Assembly (NCBI GenBank): GCA_001986395.2
Contig: MQVO02000014.1
Coordinates: forward strand, 310,001-374,000
Source: Irpex lacteus
Lineage: Eukaryota > Basidiomycota > Agaricomycetes > Polyporales > Irpicaceae
Length of the DNA: 64,000 nt
Direction: 5' to 3'
Part shown: piece after piece, positions 47,638 to 61,525 of the stretch
How positions within the stretch are numbered: the first letter of the stretch is position 1
Layout of the letters: each line of letters begins with the position of its first letter
Notes under the pieces: model-generated
The model's database searches: none
Told to the model about the DNA's origin: nothing
The model's input: the letters and a program-made list of their open reading frames with translations, nothing else
Translations under genes and position numbers: made by a program

Positions 47638-50600
47638 TTATATTTCCCTACCTCGGGGGAATCCACGACCCATAGAAGACTCCTCCCTCATAGTACCGAC
47701 ATAGAAAGGCGGTGGACGGCCAGCATCCGTGGTATCTCCAATCCCGTCAGAGTCCACGGATATAGCTGGTGAAGCCCACGACGAGAGGTTGAGATTCTGG
47801 AAGAGATTAGAGCCCGGGGATACCGCCCTTTCAACTCCAGACTTCCGCGCAGTAATAGTACCGCTAGATCCTCCCTTCGGAGTCTCACTCGGAGCTGTGG
47901 GTCTTGCCTGCGAAGACGTGGTAGACTCGGCGTCCTGATCATCGGCGGCACTAAAGGGCTTAGTAGGAGGGATGAAGGATGAACTTGCAAGCCTGAAGCT
48001 CTGCATCTTCCGACTCAAGGTCTGAAGGACTGACTGCCTGTCAGGTCTCTCCGAAGTTCCTTCGTCCAATGGCCTGGCTATCTCCTCTTCTTGAGCCTCA
48101 GCAGCATGACTCGTGAAGGTCGTGTGTATCGATGAATCCGACAATCCGCGAGGTCGTAATGTACGTTGAAGCAGCGTATCATGCACGACATCCCGTGCCT
48201 CAGTTGCATCCTCTCCGGCAACGCCGGCTTGAGTAGGATCGATAACGGCGTCGACCGCTCTGGGGAGCCGTTTCCTATCGTCTGCGCTCATCTTAGGTGG
48301 CCGATTACGGAAGTTGGCCACGCTGGCGCTGCGCGAGGCTGCTCGTCCGATTGTAGTTCTTCCAGGCAGGCCTTGAGGACTCGGGAGGGTTTCAGCCCTC
48401 TGAGGTTTAGGAATAACGACCCATGGATCGGCAGAGTCCACGGGACGGGGAGCACCCGCGAAGATATCCATAACACTCCTCGTGGCCTCCGAGGTAGAAC
48501 CCGATGAGTTCTGGCGAGCGACAACAGTAGGTGGAGCGAGCATTGAAGTATCAGCATTGTCGGTTGCGGTGCTTGTCACAGCCCTTCCGACACCAGCGCC
48601 GCTGAACTCAACGTTGACTGTGGTAGCGCTCGCAGCTAAGGCGGGGCCTCGTTTGGGGACGATACGAGTCGCGGGGCGAGTGAGAGTCCGAGCTGAGGGG
48701 CGAGCTGGAGGGGAAAGTGCACGAGCAGCTGCTTCATCTACTGCAGATCCACCTGGTAGTCCTAGCAGTTTAGAGATTGGAGCCATCCAGCTGGAGCTAG
48801 ATTGGGCTCCCGTCGCCGTTTGATCAACGCCTGTGCCTGAAGAGGTCTTCGAAGGATTCATAGCAAGGTCGCTGACACGACCGGCGACAGTTGGGTCAAG
48901 TATGACATCGTTGAGCGTGACGCGTAGTTGGCCCATCTCGGTGAACATGTCCTTGAATACTTTAAACAGTGCGCGTAGGTCCCGACGTGTGCAAGTGGTA
49001 GTGATCTTCTCATCCTCTAGAAAAGCGCGGAACTGGATTCGAAGAGCATTGGCCTCGCCTAAGATTGAGCTGACAGTTGTTCGAGAGAGGTGTGAAACAT
49101 CTGCGCCCACAAGGTGTTGCCGCTTGAGCCTGGTGGTCAATGTTAGTGCGTCGGCCTGCATGAGTCGATTGAGCAACAGGCTAATGCGTTCCACGAGTAC
49201 GCCGACAACCGTTGAACTATTCTCTGCCAGGGATGATGAATCTGACTGTCCGTCGTGAGATGACAGATGATCTCCAGGTATACGCGGGATCGGAGACGGC
49301 GCTAGTGAGCTACTAGTTGGAATCTCATCTGTCTGTACTGCACGAGATCGAGTGAGGAGGAGCAATGATTTCGGAGGTCGAGGGCCATCAGCGGGATGTA
49401 GCTGTTCTTCGTCGACACCATCATCCTCCAATTCCAAACTTAGGTGGGAAGGTGGGTAGTTGGGGCGAGGGCGCAGCGAAGAGCGCTTGGACCTATTGGC
49501 TAAAGCAGATTCTGCGGGGGATAGAGGGCGTCGGTTTGTTTCGGGGGTCAAGGGTTCCTGCAATTTCGAGTCAGTTTCGTCGTAGAAATGGGGATGTGCC
49601 ATACGCACAAAAGTATGCCTCCGTTCACGCTCTGTGCTCGCTGCACGTCGGCTTGATGATGGTGTGGTATTGGTGCGGCCAAATACCGAGTTCATGACAG
49701 AGGTGGCGGGAGCTGTACCAATGTTAAAGTGGGAAGACAGGGGCGAGTAGGGATCTGGGAATGTTGAGGAACCAACGCTATCACTGGCACGATGGCGCTT
49801 ATAAGGAGTTTCAGCTCGGTGCTCATCCACTTCTTCCCGCAATACACGCAAGTCTTCTCGCGCCTCAGTTAGGAGGTTCTGCAGCTCGGCATTATCATGC
49901 TTCAAGGCCTCGTTATCGGCTACTAACGATTCTAAGACTTTCGTTACTTCATCATCATCGCCAGAGGCAGAACTGCCAACGTCCTGTCAAATGTCAGATA
50001 TACGGAGGTCTGAGGACGAGGCATTTCTTACCAAGTGCTGCAAATGCTGTAGACGGCTTCGGGCCTCAGTCAGGATTTCATTCGACAGCTCTTGCCTATA
50101 AGAACGCTGCACTTCAAGATCCTCCCGGAGCCGTCCAACTTGAGCTTGCAGTTTGGCTATTTAGAATTGATAAGTTCTCTGCACGAATGGACAATGGGAA
50201 TATTATCTCATACCACAACGCTCTTTCAAAGAGTTCATCCGAGTTTCTGCAACTTTGGCTCGTTGTGTGGCACTATTGCATTCTTGTTGAATATCATCTT
50301 TCTCCTCTAGAGCACGAGTGAGCCGCTTGTCTACCCCTGTTAATCGAGCATTCTGGGCGGACAAATGCGCTATCTTCTCTTTAGCCTCCTTGAGTTCTGC
50401 GAGGACCTTCTGGTGAGCTAGATCGGCAGCTTCACTATTCACCAATGCTTGAGAGAACCGCTATGCATACTATCAACATCAGCTTACACCTGGGACAGGC
50501 AGACATACCTTCTCTAACACTGCGTTCTACTCCCGCGTCAGAAGACAATGACATATCTATGAGGTCTTTCAGCACGCACCTCTCTCAGAAGATCGGCCAC

Positions 50601-51062
50601 TCGCACATCAACGTCTCCCTCCTTTTGCTCTGATAGATCCCCCAACGATGCGGATAGGTCGGCCAAAGAGTATCCAGACTAAATTTACGAAACCACATTC
50701 GAATTGAGCAACTTGGATACAACAATGAGAAGACGTACCTCATGGCGACGAACATACGCCTCGTGTCTCTGCAGCAGAGCCTGTCCGACCTCTATTGCGA
50801 AGAGTGTTAACGAGGATATTGTAGAGCACTCAAACTACACACCTGCGCTCAGCACAAGACGATCCTCCAGCTTTGCCTTGTATGTTGCCCAGCATACGCT
50901 ATTCTCACAGGTGTCTTTACCGCAGCAGCATCTTGTGACTCCTTCTGGTTCCGGAGAGGAGGCATGGCTGAAGTTTGCCAATGCTGTTGTCAAGTCGTCG
51001 ATTGTTGCATTCGCTTTGCGAAGGCTGCTTGGCGAGTCAGGCGTTGGAGGCCGCAGAGACAT
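47638..51062 (-). CDS. Large coiled-coil protein
   Basis: Seven exons (51062-50843, 50791-50739, 50678-50580, 50526-50509, 50460-50214, 50156-50032, 49983-47638) sum to 1,036 codons. The N-terminus MSLRPPTPDSPSSLRKANAT includes a small Cys cluster (TRCCCGKDTCENSVC). This is followed by about 250 residues of heptad-rich coiled coil (LAELKEAKEKIAHLSAQNAR, LQAQVGRLREDLEVQRSYRQ, DNAELQNLLTEAREDLRVLR). The remaining 700 residues are Ser/Thr/Pro-rich with one helical stretch (LVERISLLLNRLMQADALTL). The coiled coil plus disordered tail suggests a scaffold at the cytoskeleton, spindle pole or Golgi, but no family was recognised. One exon is only 18 nt. The gene lies head-to-tail downstream of the RasGAP gene, 417 bases away. 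Confidence 0.75.
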
Positions 51063-51479
51063 GAGGGGCAAGCTTCAAAGTCTGCCACGTTATACTAGAT
51101 GGCGGAAACAAAGGAGTCGACTCTCCGCAACGTGTATAGAGCAGTCAGCAGCATGCAGACGGAGAGGCTGGGGACAAGAACGAAATGAAACAACGCGTCT
51201 GGTGCCGACGCGTTCAGGCAGTCATTCTGGATGATCGGCTAAGTCAGCCATGATCCATATGGTGTGAATCGAAGTACTCCAGTAGCTCGCTTTCGCAAGT
51301 GAATAACATACATACTAGCTAGATTGTGAGGCAGCTATAAATCAACTAAGAGCGATAAAGTAAAGCATTACCGAGACGATGCAGAAGGAAGCTACAATGA
51401 AGAGTTATACGAAGTTACAGCAGATGATCCCATGATTCAGTGAAAACATATGCCCAAGACAGAAGGGAACTCGACGTGT
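51063..51479. other. Intergenic spacer RasGAP to coiled-coil gene
   Basis: This is 417 bases with the RasGAP 3' flank and the coiled-coil gene promoter (minus strand). Nothing more was seen. Confidence 0.4.
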
Positions 51480-54400
51480 CTACTCTATGATCTTCGAAAC
51501 CAGCTCGGATATCCATTGTATCATCTTTGTCACCCCATTGAGCCCGCGCCCGGCAGGCAAGAAGTGGAAGTTATTTGTGAGGCCTTGCATTTCGAGCTCT
51601 TCAAGGGCATTCAAGTGGAAGCGACCAGGGCCCCCGGCGTGACCGTTAGCCTCATCGACGGTGCTGAGAGTAGACGATGATCCTCGCAAGGTAGATGTAT
51701 GCCGAGGATCCTGCATCGCAACTCGGAAGACGTTAGATGCGGCCGATAAGATGGAAGTATTGGAGGAACCGGCGAACACCTCTCTGATTTTATCCTGTAG
51801 ACTTTCGAAGCTGGAGAAATAGTGCATCAGTATACTAGCTGATGAATCAATGCTTGGAAGGCGTACGTTATCGAGATAGTCTCAGGATAGGAATCCGCAA
51901 TACATGAAAGCCCGTTCAACAGCATCTCAGTTTCCGTGTCGTCACCCTGAGCGGTGATGAGCATGGCAGCGATGAAAGATGTCATGTACAGGGCGTCCGT
52001 GGCAGTATAAACACCCAAGAGCCCGAATGGCACTGCAGAGATAGCGTCGTCGTCGTCTTCGGTGGCAAGTATGTCCGATGATGACCACGACGCATGAGCA
52101 CCCGCTTCGTCTAACAACTGCCGGAAAGTCACGCTTGTCGTGGAGAATGGAATCAAGGCCATGAAATATCCCGTAACCTCCGTGCAGAGAGGTGCTCCAG
52201 CCTGGTCGTCTTCGTGCAGATGATGAGGACAAGATTTCACGGTAATCTTGAGTAAGGCTCGCAGAGCTGCCTCCGCGTGGCCTTTGAGTAACTGATGCCG
52301 CACCCCTTTGAAGATGATTGCAGAGAGGGCGAAGGAGAAGTTCGACGAGAACGAGAGGCCAAGAAGCGAGTCCAGTTGACAGGCGATGTCCGAAAGAGTG
52401 CGTCGATTCTCGAGTAGCGTAGCCGCCACACCTTGCGCTTTGAAGCTTCCTTGGTCAAACATGCTTTCAAGAGTAGCTTGCAAGAGCTGTATGGCTTCGA
52501 TATACACTGGCATATGGCTACTTTCAAGGAGGGCGACGGCAAGCCAGAAGAGCGACGGTAGGTAGCGGGAGTTCTGCGGCAAGGCGGGGATGACCTTGCA
52601 GATGCACTTGAGCATACTGACCACAGCGGTAGTATCGGATTCGTCATATGTCGATAGAGCTTTCTTCAGCGCGACGAGCATCTGATAGAGCAAATCATCG
52701 TCGACATCCGACGTGGCCAGGATGCCCAAGGAGACGAAAGCACGAGTTTGGATGGCAGGTGAGAGCTGGAAAGCAGATGATGTCACAAGGCTCATCCACC
52801 GAGCGCGCCATACGTTCAGCAAAGCTGACAAGCACAAAATATCAGGCGAGAAACGTCTGGTGTGAAGGAATAGTTCTTACCTCGAGAACCTGCTGTAGCC
52901 TCCATAAAACGTGCAAGAAGCAAAGAGAGTTGCTCTAGTGAATCCAGGTATTGTTTATCGCTCGGAGGATCATATACAGCATAGTCGCTGGTCGAAGTGG
53001 GCTTCCTGAGACCGAACATCTTCAAAGTCTTCGGAGAAGCGCATTCGTCTAACAAGCTCTGAATCTCTGGACTGACAGTCGCTTCCCCGGTGGAGGTCTT
53101 CGAGAGGTACATCGAATGCAGAAGGTTGATTACCACACCATAGATAGAGGTGCGAACCAACAGCTGACCCGTTCCGGCGAGTAGAGTGACGAAGTGTGCG
53201 GTTTCTGGAACGTACAACTGCACATGCGATATATGCTTCGGGAGGAAATTCGCGACGAGGGCGAGACGTGTAAGACAGGCCAGCTCATTCCAGTAGACGT
53301 TGTCGGACAGCGATTTCGAAGGCTTCAGGGAAGTCTTCCCCAGAGTCTGGAGAGCAAAAAAGTTAGCGTGAGGAGAACACACGCGGGGGATGAAGTACCT
53401 TGCGTATGCGAGCAAATATGCGACCTCGGACATTGATGGACGTCAAAGCTGACATAGTGTCGGCAATGACCTCACATCTCTGGGATCCGATGCCACCATC
53501 GACAGCAGCACGTATCAGTTCATCCAATACAGTGTTCACAAGCTCGCTATCCAGCTTTCCAATCTCTTGCCATACGGTTTTCTCACCAACGGCGTGAATC
53601 TATGGATGGTTGAGTGACCATATACGACCATATTGGAAGAACGAACCTCCTGATCTGCCATAGTGAGATCGATGAGAACTCGAACACAGTCCCGAAGTCG
53701 TGCCCCAGACTGCTCGTACAGTCGGCTGGTAGGATCGGTAAACTTCGGGAGATTCTTGATCCAAGGAGACATATACTGTAAGCAGCTGATCCGTTGTGCC
53801 ACTGACGATTTGCCCATGTTTGCAGTCACTTCTTGAATGAAATCCAAGGTTAGCTGTGGGGCAAAGCTCGACAATTTTTCGCTGAGTTGGGTGACGAAAG
53901 GACCTGCACGTCCAGGGATGACGATGGCTATGATGGCGGTGTTAGTCATGAGAGTTGCCTGGTAGAATCTCTCATACCTTTAGTAGGAACAATGGGTCTT
54001 CCTTCGAAGTCCAGGTATGTACAGACTGCGCAAAGCAGTTCATAAGATGCCAAACGCAGTTCGTCGTTGTCGCTAACGATGTTGATCATGCCCACGTGAA
54101 GTAGAGTCGCAATCACACTCGATAGTTTGGAGAATCTTTCAGAGCCTGCGACGGGGACGTTGCGCATGCTACCTTTGGCAGCACGTATGATCTGTAGATG
54201 ACTATTAATTCTGTACAGGCGGGATAAGGCGGCTGTGTACCTTGACAATAGCATCTCTGGACGGCGACGTAAAGAACAACGTGGTGCCGTGACGAATCTT
54301 CCGGATGACGAACTCATGAGCATCGTGGCCTGTTGCGACATTGTATATGTCGCTTATGTCTGTAAGAGGGACAATCTCAGTAGCTCTGCACGACAGCGTG

Positions 54401-57400
54401 TTATTGATGGGCGTCGTTTTCAACTGTGGTGCATGGTTAGTCGACACCTATTGGTACTCAGAATACTACTCACAGTGACAATGCGCAGGTGAGTACTTCC
54501 GATGTGCATAATTACAGGGACTCGCATAGGATGGTTATGGCGCATATACACCTCCTCGAACTCCTGGGCCTCTTCGTTCTCCTGATCGACTGTGAAACCA
54601 TAAGCTATGATTATTTCGAAGGTGACAGCGATACTTACTCGCATACTGAAGCGATGCCATCCTGGGTTCATCAGGATAATGTCGCAATAATTCGGTTGTG
54701 GAAGTATGCATGGCATACTGGGGTGCGAGGCTGGCGCCTGCGACGGAAACTCAGAAGCTTCGACCTTTCTAATCAAATATTACTGACCGTTTGTAAGGTT
54801 GTAGAGCCGCCGCATATAGCGTAAGGCCAATGCATTTGGTGTCAGGTTACGGAACACCCGGAAACGCCGCCGAATATCGATCGGTAATATCTCGTATGCG
54901 AATTTCAGCCAATGAGTAGGGATTTGAGAGCTCTGAGAAAAGGCTGTCCAGTCGAAAATGATGTCGAAAGGCTTGTCATCGTAGGGAGGAGATGTAACCG
55001 TCTGAAGCACTCGGTCAGCGATAGGAAGCGACGCACACCTCATGCAACTGACCTTGAAACAGTAATACAGCAGAAGTTCTAGGTCCAAAGCCTCCACGTC
55101 GATTTTCGACACCGAGAGAACGAACGCGACTACAGGGCCCTAATCGATCCACTCAGTATCCAGCGCCGATGCTTTTCTATGTTACTGACCTTAGTCACTG
55201 CGGGCACAAACAGATGGCTAACAGGGCTTGTATCCCTATGACTGTAGCGAGCCATGAGGTCCAGATAATCCTGATGTTCCGTACTTGAAGCGGTAGACAT
55301 CACCGGGATCACAGAGGCCTGGGTGGTATCCACGAGAGCGTTACAGATAGAGTTCCATAATCGCTTCCCGGCACCGGTAGCATCGTCCACATCCTCTTCG
55401 TCAGCGTGTGTACTGCTGAGCAGCTCCTTGCCGACTTTATCTGCGTGCTTGTCAAAGAACCGATGTAAAACGATAATATCTGTATCATCGTAAGCCGTAT
55501 CCAGCCACTCTTCCTGTTCGTCCTCAGGAGGAGTGTATTTCTAGGACATTTGATCAGCCTGAGTGTATACAAGACAAGAGGAATATTGTACGTTGACTTC
55601 GCTGAGGTATCTCGTGATGTTGACTATGTTTGCAGACAGAAAATCGTTAAGCGGTATCATATGAACCTCTTTGCCAAAGAAGATGTTGTTAGCCAGATTC
55701 TGAACGATCTTCGCAATGTTCATAAGACCACGTCGAATCACAGGATCCGTAGGGGCCTCGACATCGACCAAAGAGGGATTCACGATGGCGGGAGATATGT
55801 ATCTAGGGTGGACGATATCAGCGATGATAACGCATGCAGAATTCAACCGAGATGCGAACCTGAGGAAGATGAACGCGCCAAGAGCGGAGAACTTCGCTTC
55901 CGGCCATACATCATTGCTGTTACACATGAGTACAGAATGAGAGCATGATTATGGGCAGAAACTTACATAGTCTTCCCTATATGTGCACAGATTTCTCGGA
56001 ACATGCTGGGCATAGCGTCAGTTGTAGATACAGAAACAAGGTCGGTAGAACGTAACTCACGAAGGCAATGCAGGAATCGAGGCAGTGATAATCTCCAAGA
56101 AGGAAGACGCAACAAACTCCAAATCTCTTTGGTTCTGAACTGGGTCGTGAATGACAGCCTTCGTCGGATCTAGGTCGTAGCTGTGGCCAGGAGGTAGAGA
56201 TGTCATGGTCTTGACGAGAGGAATGATGAGGTTCCGCAAATAGTTATACCCATATATCCTAGCAAATGCGGACAAGAAGCGAGTACAGGTGGAGTTGCTT
56301 CGGAATAGAGACGCTTCGTTCTCTACAGGCAAGTAAATTCAGCGAACTTCCCGCGGAGGTGGACGAAACTCACCAGTGTCCCGAACCTCGCGATTGATCA
56401 TGGATTTGAGGAGACTCATAAGCGATGACCGTGTGTCGAACATGTTCAACAGGACATTAATCATCTGATCCACTTCGTTTGGAGGGCAAACCGAGCACAT
56501 CGCGAGTGCAAGTCCGGTCTGCATAGGCGTCAGCATATGATTAATTTGTACGGAAATGCACTCACATCGGCACCCTTGATTAGCTAGTGGAACGATGTTA
56601 ACAGAAAGGAGGTTAATACTAGAAGGCCACGTACCTCGCACAGCTTGCTCTGTTTGTTGACAGAACTGGGCGCCTCCTGAGGCTCGAACTGGATGCCCTT
56701 TGCGACCACGCGAGCGAAAACATGAGCAAAGATTATACGCTGGGAAGGGTCTGCATCGTCGGTCATCGAGAGGCATTGTTTCACCCCAATCTCCGTATTA
56801 GCACTGATAAGCGAGGCCATTCCATTGATAATAATCTCTCGTAGGTCAGTTTCCTTCCCTCCTGGTCGCTGTATCTCGGCAGTTAGAGAGATGTGACCAG
56901 TAAATTGATCGATACATACCTGAGAAAATGTAGTGTGCTCCGACACACCGTCATCCTGTGTGTGCAGATATTCAACCAGTGTCCGCAGCTGTGACACAAG
57001 TCGCACGCACCAAGACATCAGGCCACTTCGACATCTTGTGCAGAAAATTGAAGTATTTGTTGAAGTGACGTGCAGCACTGTGACCACTTTCCTCTTCGGA
57101 ACCGGTTTCGTCAGTCTGTAGCTCAAGTCGATCGAAGAGCTTGACAACAGTCCGGATGGCGCTGGAATTCATTTCACGTTGCGAAGACGTTGCGCTGTCT
57201 GAACCGTCGCTTGCCTGAATAACGTTAGTTGAGTGTTCTCATTAAGAAAGAAAAGACAGCACCGACATTACTGAGATCCCTGGTCCACTCGATGATGTGA
57301 TCGGCTATGCTAATACGAGCAGCGTTGTCCTTTCGTACAGGGAAAGATTCCGATCTTTCGAGGAAACTATCACACATCGAGCAGAACTTCAGCTTGAGAC

Positions 57401-60400
57401 GAGTCATCGCCGGATCTTGTGATTGTGAGCGAGTCAACAGCACAGCGATCTTCAAGAAAATGGCCGTCATGTCAATAGACCTCACTTCTTCGCCATCTGG
57501 AACGTTCTCGACTATAACTTTGACGATAGAGATGAACTATGTGTACGCGTGAGCATAGTCTATCTCGATTTCGAAGAGCTTGTCCTACCTGCTCCAGGAA
57601 AATTGCCAAGTGATCCCAGTCTACGCTATCCCCGCTTTCTGTGACTTGATGAAGTACACTAAACACTGGGATCAGCATCACAGTCGCAATCGTACGAGAA
57701 TAACACTTACTGATCCAGTTCTCGAAGAATACGAGAATATAGGCGAGGATGTGCTTCGACGCTCAATGCTTCACGAGCCAAGTCTCGAGCCTGTGCGCTG
57801 TCAGCCAATAGGAGATTGATGACTTCGGATATGAAGCTAGTTAATAGATCTGAAGGATCTCTGAGGACGCGCATCTGATCAGGCAGGAATCGTAGTGGTA
57901 TGATTGCAGCGAGAGCATGGGGGTCATGCGCATCATTCAAGCAACATGCTCCGAAACTCGCAAGGAATAGGGTCAGGTTGTGCCATTGCGCTTGTCGTTG
58001 CTGCTTGCGGAATTAGAGTTGGGATCTCAGCGGCGAAGACACAGAAACACTTTACCTCAACGGTGAGGCTTTTGTCTCCCACGGGGCGGGTACCATCCGA
58101 AGGATCAAATCCTTGACGGTTGGCCATCTCCCCTAAAGAGCGCCACCTGAAGAAGCATTCCTCCCAGACCGCGATATGGCCCGGAGAAGCAATGGCCAGT
58201 AGACGAATGAGCTTGCGTATTCGCTTCTGATCAGCAACTCGTCCTAAAACATGCTTGTAAGTGATATGCACAGCCAGGACGACGAACTCTCATACCCAGA
58301 ATCAAGGCCTTCGGATCACCAAGTTGCTCATATACAGGATACCGCCTGGCCTTCTCTTCCTCGCTGATGAGATGAGCGGGCGGAGAACCTCTCTGCCTCT
58401 CGGCACCAGCGATCAAGCGAAGGCATTGCGCAGAAGTAGCAGATACGGTGCGGTCAGCGGATGTCAGCGACACCATAAACGCAATCTCGGCTATAGCGAA
58501 GGCCCCCACACGTTCTGGTGTTAGCTGAATTGGGCGGACCTTGTCCTAGAATGTGTAAAAGACATGTTACACTCGTGTATCACGGTAGAAGGCAATGGCT
58601 GAGTCTTACCAGGGTTGTACGGGTATACCTGAACATGAGTTCATGTCCTAGGCTGATCCACATACGCTGCGCGTCGAAGTCGTTTCGCGCGAGGAGAAGG
58701 CACATTCCAAACGCAGCCATAGTTCCAGCACTGTACAAATGTCCGTCAGGGTAGGTGATTGTCCACAGCAATAGAGACACTTACCCGCACTGCGTCATCC
58801 ACTTAGCACCCAGTTGGAAGACATGGGTGTCAGTCGGGCTATTCCTGATGCCCTCTTGAATATACCGAATCGTCCTTGCGTAGCTATATTTGATCGAATT
58901 ATCCACGGGCGAATGCCACGTCTCAAGCACCTGTGAGAGCCACAAATTTTCCTGCGATGTGTCAATGCCTTCGATAAACCAAGTCACGTCTGCTCGCCAT
59001 AAAGCCATGATGGCGTGTAGCAAAAGCTCTCGATCTGGCAACGTCTCCGTGGTGTATCGCTTTGCCTTGGGACGATAGTTTGCCTTCCTCATTATACCAG
59101 AAGAGTCGATCTCGCTCCGTCGAGAGACAACAGCCTAGTCGATGCGTGAGTAGTAGTCCGAGGAACAACAGTAGGTCACTGTACCATGAATATTGGATAA
59201 AGCCTCGCCATGACGGGCCCCTTGAGAGGCGTGAGAGATCTCTGCCACTCGAGCCTGGGAGACTACAGAACAAAAGTCAGTTTATTCGAATGATCCTCTG
59301 TGACATGCGCTGACCTCAGTGATCAAAGTGATGCAAGCCTTAGTTGCTGCAATCTTCACCGCATCCGACATCTCAGGCTGCAGCGACTGGACAAACACCG
59401 GAATGCTATCACTCTCAGGTAGAAACCTGTACAGAGTCACCATCGCATCTGCAACAAGCGCGACGTCAATCTCATCTGAGCATTCATAGAATGGTTTCCG
59501 TTTGTCTTCGTCCGTGGCGGTGGTCCCTCGAGGCGGGGTGCCCCACTTTGCCAACATTTGCTGCGAAGGATATGTCAGTACAAACTAGAGACGTGTGATG
59601 AATGAAACATACCCTAATCTCGTGGGCAATGTCCACGGCGATGGAGAGAAGAGGTGATTCGTATTCTCCTGGCTTCACGCGGGAGGCTGCGCGACATATG
59701 TCGATCATACAGATAGTCGCAGCATCTTGGAACTTCGAAGGACTCAGCATAGCACGTGTCAACGCCTCTACGAAACCGCGCTCCTAGGAGAAGTAAATAT
59801 CCGATTACACAACCTTCCGATAGTTTTAGTGAAACAGTGCTTACCTTTCGACGGGTACCCTTTGGGATCCCGAGAGAGTTCACGTTATACTCTGCTCTGA
59901 TCCTATCCGAGCTGATGCACATCAGAATCGCAAGAGCGGGCCAAATGGCACCCTTGTTGTTCGTATCAACCTGAAAGAGCAGGTCGAATACGCGCTCTGG
60001 CGTTCCTTCCAGCCTACGGTGGAGTAGACTATCGTTGAACTCGTCCCTGTGAAACTCTATCCAGTTCCACACAGCCGTTCGTAAAGGCCCAGCGACAGCA
60101 ACCTGCGCTTCTGACCTCATGTTCACAAGCAGAGACGACAGTTCTAACATAACACGAATGGCCGATCAGAAACAACAGATATCATCATAAAGACTCCACG
60201 CACCAGTCAGCAACTGAATGAGTCGGGCTCGGTCCAAAGAACAATGTTGCATCAACTTGACATCCATGATATCGAAATCTTCGTCGCTGGTACTGGCGAG
60301 CGCGTGTATCTTGTTCTTGATGCGCTGGAAGACCACAGGCCAGTTGGACGCAGAAAGATGATAGACTATCCGCCCAGCGAACTTTGCAATCAACGCGTTC

Positions 60401-61525
60401 ATGGCAGATATGGAGCCGCACGAGACGGCGGAGGTACGCTCGTAGGAGAGACTGTGTTGGGGGAACTGACCAGAAGTGGTCATGCGAGGGATCTTCTCAC
60501 CAGTGCGCATGAAGGAGGGCAGTTTCGACTTGTCGGCTTTTGGGTAGTAAGATCCTATACTGGGTGGTTCTTCGGGGCCGGTATGGAAGATGTCGAGAGA
60601 CGTCGTGACCTCTATAGACTCGATGGACTCCAGGTCGTGATAAGAAGCATTGAAGTTGAGGTTAGCAGCGGACATGAGCCGTTGTTGTGGAGGCGCAGCA
60701 TCCCGCAAGAACAACGCCATCACGTGAAGGATATACTTCGCGCAGCTGTCGTCCAAAGGTGGGGGCTCAACCCATGGTGAGGCGGAGGTGAGGGTTTCGT
60801 ACGAGATCTGTCTACCACGTCCCATACGACCTGAGTGTCCTCCGGGAGAATCGGGGTTGCTTGACCCAATCGACGGGGCCTTCGAGGTCTTGTCTGTAGA
60901 GTCGTCCGATGTATGTTCCCCTCGACGACGCCAACGCGCGGCCATAGCAATCGAAAGCACCTTCAATAAGAACACCTCCGATTGTAGCACTTGTATTGAA
61001 GTTGTACTCTGGTCATTCTGTGATATCGCGTCAGAGGCATTGTGGGTACTCAGCAGATCACAATATGCGCACCCGAAGTTTGTCCAGCCGTTCAGTCAAA
61101 GCCCACGCAACAATATCCAACGAGTCTCTCGAGATGTCCACCAGTGACTCCACCGCCTGCTGTATCGCGTCGTTGTTCTCGAGATCGGAAAGCGTAGTAA
61201 GAGAGTAGCATGGTAGCTATGATTCGCACACCACACGTCATTCAGTATCAAGTATTGACCAAAAGGAGAACCGTCAAGAATCACATACTTTGTCTTTCAG
61301 TCGATTTACCAGCGTGTCGACGATCTTGTGTTGTATATTCGTGCTCCCATTCGGTGCCGAGCTGCTGCTGTACGGCAGCGACGAGTAGCTGGCCATGTTG
61401 GCCGACATAGACGAGGAGGGACCAGCGACGTTGTGATTGGACCCGTTGCTCCTGTGTACGCGCCCGGTGGGGTTGTTTGCAGAATAATGTCCACCTGCGG
61501 CGGAAGAGCGTCGTGCGGGGGGCAT
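51480..61525 (-). CDS. Neurofibromin/Ira-type Ras GTPase-activating protein
   Basis: This is a 10-kb multi-exon gene on the minus strand, starting MPPARRSSAAGGHYSANNPT at 61525 and ending at the TAG at 51480. It was not fully spliced base by base; I estimate over 2,600 residues. The N-terminal half is HEAT-like helical repeats (57-61.2 kb). The RasGAP domain lies at about 55.4-56.7 kb. It holds the arginine-finger sequence ASLFRSNSTCTRFLSAF (near 56.3 kb), IYGYNYLRNLIIPLVKTM, and FIFLR + FISPAIVNPSLVDVEAP with the second conserved Arg. A Sec14/CRAL-TRIO-like plus PH-like module follows (LDLELLLYYCFK, KPFDIIFDW; 54.4-55.2 kb), then a long HEAT-like C-terminus. It inactivates Ras by stimulating GTP hydrolysis, so it restrains cAMP/PKA signalling. 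Junctions checked around the GAP domain are in frame. Confidence 0.93.
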
